Assembly (NCBI GenBank): GCA_026936325.1
Contig: JAPTHN010000104.1
Coordinates: 360,001 to 424,000, forward strand
Origin: Platynereis dumerilii
Lineage: Eukaryota; Annelida; Polychaeta; Phyllodocida; Nereididae
Direction: 5' to 3'
DNA: 64,000 nt
Under the pieces are notes generated by a model. That model did no database searches. It was given only the letters and a program-made list of their open reading frames with translations, and was not told the origin of the DNA. The position numbers were made by a program, and so were the translations under genes. Within the stretch, counting starts at the first letter, position 1. Each line of letters starts with the position of its first letter. Positions 35,632 to 45,033 of this stretch are shown piece after piece.

Positions 35632-35834
35632 ATAATATAATAATATATAATAATTTTGTATGATTTTATATTGCGCCCATTCCAGATAAATCTGCTCATA
35701 TAGAGGCTCACCATACTGGACAACAATCATACCAACCATTATCTATATATATCTATCTATCTATCTATCTACCTACCTATCTATGTGTCATTATATCTAT
35801 CTATCTGTCTATCAGTCTATCTATCTATCTCCAC
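35580..35834. repeat. Two (TATC)n microsatellites
   Basis: Pure tatc runs at 35580-35631 and 35748-35834, the second interrupted by acc/tgtc variants. Confidence 0.95.
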
Positions 35835-36701
35835 AAAAGCTCCAGCATACCTCAATTGGCTTCACTATACTAACTTAATGCTGCATCATATCAACAGGTC
35901 ATTCTAGTTTTAAGCTATGAAAATGTGACAACTATCACCCATAGGTACAATCAACAGCAACTTTGAGGAGTATGTTTGAGCATCAGGGGTTTAATGGAGG
36001 TTTGACAAGGCTGTCTTTAGGTACAGGACCGACCATGACTTACACAGGCCTATACATTCTCCTATAATGCAGTTGTGTTGGAAATAAGAACAGTCAGGAT
36101 GATTCATGTGTAAATGCTTGCAAAGATTATGCATATCCATTACTTTGCAGCCTTGCTTATATTTCCATGCTTGTGTATAATTGCACAGATAAACTAAGTG
36201 TAATGATGACGTCACACTCACCTGTTAGCATGCACCTGCAGATGTACTATGACGTAGGTTTAATTGTGCAGAAGAACATGTGAATGATGTAATGTTCCAA
36301 TGGAATGGTATGCAATGCTCCAGTTTAGAATATATATATAGAAGGTATATAAAGTGGTGCAGCTGTCACTATACCTACTGTTGTATGATGCAGCTGGGCC
36401 TAATGACTGCAGCAGCAGAATACAAGCAGCTGAAGACAAGCAGCTGATGACAAGCTGCAGCAACTGAAGGCAAATTACGAGCAGGGAGGACTCAGCATGG
36501 AGCAGAGGAGCGCGACAGCATCACCTGGGCATCAGTTGCCATGGAAACAGACGCCATGTTGGTGGAGCTTTCAGCTGCAGCTAATTCATTGCGGATTGTA
36601 ATGGCCGCTGCCCTTGATCATGCTGATGCAGTAACCGCGGCTTAAGTAAAAGTAAACACGGGGAAAAGATTAAGGCAATGAAGATATGGAGATAGCTCGA
36701 G
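35835..36701. other. Intergenic; GC-richer island with an X-box-like site
   Basis: The stretch 36470-36660 is clearly richer in GC and CpG than its surroundings. It holds gttgccatggaaac (36535-36548) and a 34-codon frame METDAMLVELSAAAN..., which I cannot assign. It could be a promoter or first exon, or part of a repeat. Confidence 0.35.
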
Positions 36702-37050
36702 CCCGGGGGGGGGGGGGGTACTCACTATGAAAGGGTGTATATAGAGGCTCCGCTGGATGGTTTTGGTTTTTTGGCCTTCTAGGTTTAAAATGGTCTTGGT
36801 TTTTCAGGAATTCAGATTAATTTGGTTGCCCTTTTTGCACCCCCAACATGTTTGGTACCGTTAGAATCGGCTTGAAAAGACGATTTCATTGGTATAAAAA
36901 TCATAAAGATTAAATTGGTTGTGGATATTTTCACAAAAAGATTAAAATGGTTTGTGGTTTTGGTCGGTTTCCGGATTAAAATGGTTCTGGTTTTCAAAAT
37001 CGCCGTGGCGCATCCCTACCCAAAAGTCCGCGAAGTACCCCCCCCGGGAG
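36702..37050. mobile_element. G/C-capped fold-back MITE (CCCGGGGGGG..TACT ends)
   Basis: The left end cccggggggg...gtactcactatg has its complement at the right end (cgcgaagtaccccccccggg). The interior has alternating 'aaatggtttggtt' phrases. It splits the GC-richer island described at 36470. Confidence 0.75.
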
Positions 37051-38208
37051 ATCGAGACATTTGTGAAGTTCGCAAAAAGGCTTTTGGCAAACTTCACAAA
37101 ATGTTAAAGGAAGTCCACCATCGACTAGCACGCAGTTATCATTTGAAGATAGCACATCGTCATACTGCGGGTCGGGAGGACACGGGGAAAACCAGCCGCT
37201 GTTTAGAACACATAACTAGGAGAGTGGGAGTTTTGTCAGCCAGAAAAAAAGTAAACCCCTCCCCGTTTATCAGGTCTCATGAAGATTTTTAGGTCTGTCC
37301 CAGCCCCTGATATATATTTATATCTATGCACACCTTGGAAAGACTTTTCACACACAAAGGCGTGCATTATGATTTTTCTAATTTTCATTTTGGGCTCTTC
37401 CTAGCTGCAATTGGTGGTGGCCTTCATACTATATATAATTCCTTCTTATATTTTCCGTGTGCCTTCCCGTGGCCTGCAGGGCAAAACTCTCCCCTTTTCA
37501 AGGCCATTGCATTCCTCTAAATGTCCTAATTAATTATAATTAGTTTCAACCTGATTCCTACACAATACACAAGGGGGCAGCACCTGCAAGGTCTGTCCAA
37601 GTTGCTCCCTGCAGTTAGCACGGGCTTATAATTGCTAGTACACAAGTAATAAAAAATGTGTTCTCTTAAATATTACCTTTCCGATGGTGTGCGTCTTCAA
37701 AATTCCCAAGAGGGAGGGGAGTTTGGTAGCCCGGACGAAAAGAAAAACAGAGGGAACGTAGATTCAGTTTTCTCTATCAGTAAAATGAGACTTTACAGGA
37801 GTTCTCGATGAGGTTGACTTTATCAAAGGCTTATTTTTCTTGTTGTTTGCTCACATTTGATTCAGCAGTAAATGAATTTGCGTTCATACATGGAACTATA
37901 CGCCGCTACGTGGTTTTTGCACAGATTTTTTCATGAGGGATCTAATTTGACTTTTATTGTTCATAAGGGATCAACGTTTTCATGCTAATTTTATATATAT
38001 TTATAATATGTCATTTCAGCTCGTTCTATAATCTGATTTCGAGTAAAAACCAGTATGAAAATGACCGTCTCTACATTAATATACAATAATTTACAATATA
38101 ATTTACAATATAATCATCCAGTTTAGTTGCATTTTCTTCAAGACAAAATCTATGGCACAAAAAGCTAGAAGTCAACTTCATTGCAAATGCGTGCATGCAA
38201 GTCCATTA
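37051..38208. other. Intergenic, nothing assigned
   Basis: The block 37051-37290 is GC-richer and openly readable (part of a 125-codon frame that begins inside the MITE), but it matches no family I know. The rest is AT-rich. Confidence 0.35.
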
Positions 38209-38689
38209 GGGGGGCGACCATTTAATAAACAGGGAGGTAGGCTTGGAATTTTCCCTCAGTTGGAAATTATTCATTTCATGTTAATGGCAGCAGTAATTAT
38301 TTTCTTCAAGGGCGCAAATTCCCTGGATATTCATGTCTAAAACAAGCAGCACCTTATCAAGAAAAACCCACCACCACAATTATTTACAGGCAATTTCATT
38401 ACCATGCGATTCTTGTCATTCACACTTGACTGTGAGGAATCAATGCTAAACAAGTACTTACTACGTTTGATATATCAGCTTTGTTACGTTCTGTTGGATT
38501 TGAACCAATCAGATTAACCAAAAATATCACGTATTTTGAGGGCCAAGATCCTTAGAATCGTGTACAAATGAAATCACCTGTAATTCAAGACTGCCCAGAA
38601 AGAATTTAATTTCACCAAAGCTGAGTAAGAAATTATTTATTTTTAAAAAGCCCCCCTCCCCTCCTCCTAGGATATTATATGGTGACCCC
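38209..38689. mobile_element. MITE, GGGGGCGACCATTTAATA family
   Basis: Flanked by TTA. The left end ggggggcgaccatttaata pairs with the right end tattatatggtgaccccc. Other copies or parts are at 29190, 39040, 39500-39870, 48131 and 53478. Confidence 0.75.
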
Positions 38690-39366
38690 CTTATGAGGGC
38701 ATTGTGAAAAAAGGGAAATTAAATGCAGGCCCAGACTTGAGAGGATCAAACTGATTGAAAGTTTGAGGCTGGGTAATATGTATAACCAAGTCAATTTTGA
38801 TTCCAACTTTGCCCCAAGTTAGTTTTGGCTGCAACCTGCTTCAACGTGACTTTGGCACTTTGCGCTTTTGCCCCAGCTGTGATAAAAACATATTTCTGAT
38901 CCCGTGAGACAAACACACAATCCTGAAAGAATAAGTGGACCACAGAGAATATGGGATTTATCAGAGTCAAATTATTATACATATATATAGGGGTCCGTAC
39001 ATTTACTGCTTGACAAAATAGAGTATTTATTATTGGGGGTGAACACTTAATATCCAGGGGAGGGGGCTTTGGGTGTTTTTATTTTAATAAATAATTTCTT
39101 TATGGGTTTTGGTGAAATAGATAAATTCTTTTGGGCATAATTTCCCCCCACCCTACCCCATAGAATGGCAAGATCCATCAAGAACTGGCAATTTGTATAC
39201 AGAAAATCTGGGCACACAACAAAAATATGACACAGTGTTTCACTTGGTTTTGATAAATAAAAGATATGAGCTTGTCAAGTATTTGAGTTTGCATCTTTCG
39301 GGATCTTCGTTCAATTTCAGTTTGCAAAAGAGAAATCAGACATGATTGCTGCACAGCACATTTTTT
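38690..39366. other. Intergenic with a scrap of the GACCATTTAAT MITE
   Basis: The text at 39040-39150 (cttaatatccagggg, taaataatttctttatgggttttgg) is a partial copy. The remainder is unassigned. Confidence 0.45.
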
Positions 39367-39497
39367 TGGGGGGGGGGGGATTGGTTAGCAGTAGCGTTCT
39401 GGGCTGCCAATCGCTGGGTCCAGGGTTCGAATCCAGCTCTTGTCGGGTCACCTGGGCCTATGTTGGACGGCTGTTTCAATCATCCTACACCTCATTG
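39367..39497 (+). repeat. tRNA-derived SINE (family A), truncated
   Basis: Head and body are present (GGGTTCGAATCCAGCTC; gttggacggctgtttcaatc), but the copy stops after cctcattgccgg, where MITE sequence begins. Confidence 0.8.
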
Positions 39498-39870
39498 CCG
39501 GATAGTCGGGGATTTCGCGCACTTGAAATAAATAATAAATGTCACTGTTAACGTGAAATAAATAATTTCCCGAAGAAAACTCCAGAATGGAAAATTTAAC
39601 AATCAACCTTTGTAATAAGCCTAAATATGTGCTCTGGATGGATGGATGATTGGGGCTTTACGTCCTGTATTTATGCATTTGATAGGCTAATTAGGACGAG
39701 GAGGACACACTCCTTATCAAGTAATATGCCATGTCAAGAAATACCCCTAGTAGCAATTATTTATTTCAAGACTGAACAAAAAAAATGTGTTTATTTAACA
39801 AAAGCAAGAAATTATTTATTATCAAAAAACCTCGAATCCCCTTGAGATTAAATGGTCGCCCCCATTAGGC
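39498..39870. mobile_element. Part of GACCATTTAAT MITE with a SINE tail inside
   Basis: The right end tgagattaaatggtcgcccccattaggc is intact. A minus-strand family A SINE tail (39637-39708, ending in ATCC repeats) interrupts it. Confidence 0.6.
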
Positions 39871-40630
39871 TAACTACCCAGGAGTTTGTCCTTGCTAATT
39901 ACAGAGGTTTGGTTTTGGTCTTTTGTTGTTACCAGCTTAGGGTCAGCTTAGGAAGATTCAAGAACTGAAGACCCAATTCAGTAACTTACACTGCAAGTGT
40001 TACCAGCCAATCCATTTCCATTCAAGCATGGAGCATGCATGGGCACTATTGGTCTCTTCTGTTTGTGGCAATTGGGGCAGTTAGTAACAGTTAGGCTTAA
40101 AGTGTTGCTTGCCTGGACATGACCTTTTGGCTGGATCCACTCCATTGGGTGAAGCCACAAACAGTTCAGGTGACCTTGTTCATTCATTGAACTGCACACA
40201 GCTCTCTTCATGCAGCTAAACACACAAATGGCTACCAACCACAAGACTTTCATCAACTGCTCCAATCTACTGCTCTCCAGCATGTCAAGTGAGTCTATCA
40301 TTCCTTCATTTCAATCAATATGCATGATGACTTTTGTCTTTGATTGTTGACTTTGTGACATCTGTAGTCACTTGGGTAGTCTCCTCATCATGATACATTA
40401 TAGAGATCTACAAAATTATTCTGTGGGGTTTGGTTTGTTTGCGTGGATTGTAGGCCTTTCCCAAGCGACTGGTCAGTGGGTTGGGTACCTTTTTAATTTG
40501 TTGATTTCTATTTTATAGTGACATGTCTGCAGGTACTGACCAAACTATGAATATAGGCGTAATCATACAAAATAATATTATGCGAGGAACCCAAACTAAA
40601 ATAACATAGGCCTAATCCAGGATGTTATCC
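39871..40630. other. Intergenic, nothing recognised
   Basis: A 107-codon minus-strand frame at 39978-40301 is Cys-rich, but I cannot tie it to any family or splice sites. Confidence 0.35.
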
Positions 40631-40680
<50 letters not shown>

Positions 40681-40681
40681 A
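40631..40681. repeat. (TATC)n microsatellite
   Basis: Twelve pure tatc copies. It directly abuts the left end of the element at 40684. Confidence 0.95.
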
Positions 40682-41499
40682 GCCCATTCTCCACCCCAGA
40701 ATGAAATACGCACTTTATGGACTTTTTACACCCAGATATAAATACCGGTCTTCATTCTGAAGGAACAAGAAGGACGTCCTTCATTCTCATGTATAGATCA
40801 CACTACTGTTGAGAATGAACACCGGCCTTAATTTCTACGCATTACTACAAAATAAAAGCTGGTATTCATTCTCCAACACCAGAATGACAATGAAGGGTGG
40901 TCTTCATTGTGAAAGCAAATTAAATACTGCATTTTATTATTTAACCTATTGTAGAAAATGAAGGACAGTCTTCATATCCAGTCAAATTGTTATTACTTCA
41001 GACCAATACCCTAAATGAATATCACTCTTCATTTTTAAGTTAGTTCTTTTTTGCATGAATGAAAGACCTACTTTTTGTCAGTTAAGATTGGGCCTTATTT
41101 TCAGTAAACATCAACATTTAATACTACAGCCCTCATTTCCGAAATTTGGGTAGGTTTGTAAGAATGTAGTCAATCCAGGGGGTGCGATCTCGGATTTTTG
41201 TGTGGGGTTAAGTATGGCAGTACATTCAGCATTGGAAATACAATTTTTGCCAAGATTTTACGGGGGGGGGATGGGTGGTGTGCTCCATACCCCCCCCCCC
41301 CACCGACTCTACCACTCCTATCCCATTTACTGAACTCATCTAGTCTTAAGTTCAGTCAATATTTTCATTATAGTACTGTACTTTTGAAGGGTTGGTGGTA
41401 TTTACGTTTAATACCCCCCTCCCCCCACTTTTTCCAGGTTTGGTAGCTACTCGGATCCTTTGTTGCTTTATCTGACCATAGATGGGGGGGGGGGGTTAT

Positions 41500-41750
41500 G
41501 AGAGGGGGGACCTGAGCAATGATGCATTCAATGGACATCACTTGGGTTAGATAATCAGTAAAGGGTAATTGAAACACTGTTTGATTCAGTAAACTTATTT
41601 TTATTTAAAAAAATTAAAATTCACTCTGTTAAGAAATGTGTATTATTAATGACGTGTTATTTTTATAAGTCATTATATTTGCAGAACTAAAACATAAAAT
41701 ATAACAACAATTATGTCCATTGAATGCATCATTGCTCCGGTCATTGTCAG
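41500..41750. mobile_element. Nested fold-back piece
   Basis: The arm gagcaatgatgcattcaatg at 41514 has its complement cattgaatgcatcattgctc at 41716. The interior is AT-rich. Confidence 0.65.
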
Positions 41751-41751
41751 A

Positions 41752-41900
41752 ATTATAGATTCAAATTCAGATTCAGATTCAGATTCAGATTTTTTTATTT
41801 GTAGCTCAAATAACATATTGAGTATTTACACAGTATAATAAAGTAATGACAAAAAGTAGAATGAGCTACAGGGACCCCTCTAAGGCAAGAAGTGCCGCTA
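41752..41900 (-). repeat. LINE-like 3' end with (TCTGAA)n tail
   Basis: On the minus strand the block ends ctacaaataaaaaaa followed by tctgaatctgaatctga. The (TCTGAA)n tail and AATAAA-like run are typical of short-tailed non-LTR elements. Confidence 0.55.
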
Positions 41901-43220
41901 TATATGGGGTAGTGTCTTATCTCATTGTCATTTCTTGTACCCCTTCCATTGTAATACATGTATAATAGCATTTATTAGATAATTATAGCTGACCTATTTA
42001 CATATCTGCAAGTTATATTCAATATTGACAGACTTTATTCTTATAAATATTACAGACTTGTTCTGAGAACAGTTCATTAAGTTAATTTTGGCATATTTGA
42101 ATTATTAACAAAACTCTGACTTTTTCCAATTAGCAATAATTCACCAAAAATTTGGTTCTACTCCTTTTTAGTCATATTCCAATAATGATGATTTTACCAT
42201 TTTGTAAGTATACTATGCTTAATTGCATATAAATTCTTTATCATGAAATTATTTATCACGAAAATAATTAGGAATTTAGACTTATTCCCATTTTGGACTT
42301 CAGTAGCCTGGGGGTATACATTTCCTTACTGAAACCAGACTTGTTAGTTCTGCCTATTCAAAAGTCCTGTCTATTGTATATATAGTAAGCTTTCAGTCAT
42401 ATTATAACCATTGAATTGACTAAATTATTCTGTATTATATGTAATAGATACAGTAACTTCATAAAAATATAATTAAACAAATTGTGCTTAATGCCATCAA
42501 AAACCCGTAATTTTATTTTATTTTATTATTATTATTTTTTTATAGCAATCCACACATTTGTTGGCGACCCCACGGCTTTCCTAGGGTAATGAAACCTATT
42601 GGACTCACTTAACAATGCATGCGTTAGATAGACCTAGTTTATATTTCTTCATGAATATAGAGAAATTATTTTAATCCATTAAAAAACCCGTTTTTTTTTC
42701 AATTTTCTTTTTACAAAGCATACAAACCATGGCTTTCCTGGAGTGATAAAGCCAATTAAAATCACACAATTTTATTGATTGGAAGTGTGTACTACATGAG
42801 TGTATCAGTTGGCAGTTGATGACCACAAGTTTTATTTTACCCAATTGAGTTACGTTATCATTCCTTTATCAAAAACAACAAAGGCCCACCTCAGATATAA
42901 GCCCACCTCGAATAGAGCTCCCCCCCCTAAAATAGGCCCCTACTGCCCCCCTCACTGGTTTTTACGCCTATGCTCCTCCCCTCCCTTCTCCCCTTTTCTC
43001 TCCTCTCTCCCCCTTCCCTTCTCCCCTCCCTTCTCCCCTTCTTCTCTCCCTCCCTTTTCCTTCTCTTCCCTCCTCCCTTCACTCATCCTTGCTTCACCAA
43101 TCCCCCCCCACCGGTAGCTGGCCCCTAAAATATGAAAACCTTTTAGATTGAAATTGAATTTAGACAACAATTTGAAAATTTTGTCCAGAAAACCCCCATT
43201 GACTCCTCCCCCCCCCCATA
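41901..43220. other. Interior of the 2.9-kb element, nothing coding
   Basis: AT-rich followed by a C/T-rich stretch at 42960-43110 (cctcccttctcccc type). No transposase motif is visible. Confidence 0.4.
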
Positions 43221-43442
43221 CAGTGGGTTCTCACAACTGCTAAATAATTTGGGACACCAAAAAACATGGCACATGGCTTTTTATGGCGTAACTCCTCAAT
43301 GCACAAAAAGAATTGTACGAAACTTACACGGTATTGGCTTCATGGAATATACATTGTTATGTGTGTAGGATTTCAAAATACTTTTAGTTGTTTTTGAGAT
43401 GTTATCAAAAAGCCGACTTGCGTAATAATTTGGAACCCACTG
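43221..43442. mobile_element. Tc1/mariner-type MITE, 222 bp
   Basis: Flanked by TA. The ends cagtgggttc and gaacccactg are perfect complements, followed inward by aataatttgg on both sides. Confidence 0.85.
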
Positions 43443-43583
43443 TAGGCCTATAGGCCTATCTATATCAGAAAATGAATGACATTCTTCATCTTGTACATGT
43501 TCCTTCAGAATTAAATACAACCTTCATTTCCAAGTGACAAAAGTCCATAAAGTACGTATTTCATTATGTGTGGAGAATGTGTT

Positions 43584-43584
43584 G

Positions 43585-43657
<73 letters not shown>

Positions 43658-43671
43658 AACCCATCTATCTG

Positions 43672-43702
<31 letters not shown>

Positions 43703-43862
43703 GTCAATCTGTCTGTCTAGCTATCTCTCTGTCTATCTATCTATCTCTCAGTCTATCTATCTATATCCCTGTCTATCTATCTATCTATCTATCTTTCTAT
43801 CTGTCTATACAACTATCTATCTATCTATCTTACTTCTATCTTACTATACATCTATCTATTTA
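43584..43862. repeat. (TATC)n microsatellite with TGTC variants
   Basis: About 280 bp of tatc repeats, the first ~70 bp pure. Confidence 0.95.
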
Positions 43863-44656
43863 TATACCAGAATAAGAGATTAGGACAAATAACGTCATTC
43901 TACATTTGAAATAAAATCCATTACACCAGATTTATTGGTTGGATATCTTCCAGCAGCTTGATGTACGTGTATAAAGTAGTCATTGCTGTTGGTTGACACG
44001 GACTGTGTAAACAATCTCACAACCAATCAAAAGGCCCGTTAAGCTGTTATAATCCAATTAAATTAATGCCTTCTAAATATTACGTGCTCAGGCACCTCAC
44101 ACAGTCAATTACTGTCAAAGACTCAAAATTTAATTTGAATCTGTCCTTTTGTTTGGTTGTTAGTTTTGTCAACTGAAGCCACCCAAGTGAATCCAAGTGG
44201 ATCCAATGAAACGTCCTCTGACCTTGAAATGCTTCCAAATCGTATCTAACTAATACTTTCTCAGAAGGACAACTGGACAAGACAGACCTACTTCTTCTCA
44301 GTACAGAATGAAATTGAATAGACGTTTCTTGGAATAAAAGAAAATACATATTTTTTTTAGAAGTGTCTCTCAGCTTGTTCAAAAAGAAGATGTAAACGAT
44401 ATTATAATATTTTCATGTAACCAGCAAACGTTCAACTTCAAACATGTAGTATCTACCTTTGTGTAGGCCTGTATTATAGTATGTAGAATATATATATATA
44501 TGATTGGTCAAAGGGTTCACCCTTTCTTAGTGAGTATCCCCCCCTCCCCCGGTTTAAAACATTAAACGCTGGTCTCAAATAAACACCGGTCTCGTACAAA
44601 AGCCCAGGCTTCTAAACGATTAAAGACGGTATATTGATTTAATTGGTTTATTACAG
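43863..44656. other. Upstream region of the DUF1647 gene
   Basis: No coding exon supported. A (TA)n patch at 44490-44505. It should contain intron and/or promoter, since exon 44657 opens in phase with a preceding exon. Confidence 0.35.
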
Positions 44657-45033
44657 GGCCTGCAGTGTCCTCCTTGGTGCTCCTTCTCGTCTTCATGGTC
44701 TCATGTCTCCTGGTCATTGCCCCTGCTAAGAACTTCATCATGCTGAAGGAGACGAGAGAAGGCGACCAACAGCACCCCACTTACACAGCACCTATAGATG
44801 GCAGCACCAGAGGACAGCCATTTTACAGCATTAACATGTCAGACGTTGAGATTTTACTGCCGAGCCCCATCAAGCTGCGACGCAAGGATCTCAAGGATTT
44901 CGTGGTGGTGTCGGCCGTCTCGGCCAACTACTTCAAACGACTGACGAAACTTGTCGCCTCCGTGCAGAGATACTTCCCAAAAAATAAAGTCATCATTTAC
45001 GACCTGGGCCTCACAGACAAGGAGCATGCACAG
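44657..45033 (+). CDS. DUF1647 gene, first visible exon
   Basis: Acceptor ttattacag, donor gtaaat. It encodes the membrane anchor, a stalk of ~60 residues with one N-glycosylation sequon (INMS), and the start of the conserved domain through KVIIYDLGLTDKEHAQ. The first two bases (GG) belong to a codon shared with an unseen exon. Confidence 0.85.

Larger units (their letters stand above)
40684..43575. mobile_element. ~2.9-kb inverted-repeat element inserted in a (TATC)n tract
   Basis: The left end has cattctccac then aatgaaatacgcactttatgg and acttttt; the right end is the complement (gacaaaagtccataaagtac, gtatttcatt, gtggagaatg). Inverted similarity extends inward ~100 bp (cttcattctgaaggaac at 40751; gttccttcagaatt at 43499). 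Both outer flanks are TATC repeats. The interior has other small repeats and no transposase. Confidence 0.75.

Noticed and set aside
36915-37292. 125-codon plus-strand frame
   Set aside because: The first third lies in a fold-back MITE, and the rest matches no family and has no splice support.
39978-40301. 107-codon minus-strand Cys-rich frame
   Set aside because: No family resemblance, no flanking splice sites that extend it, and composition like the surrounding DNA.
44695-44697. ATG as the true start of the DUF1647 protein
   Set aside because: It would cut the hydrophobic anchor in half, and the reading frame is open up to a good acceptor at 44656, so an upstream coding exon is more likely.
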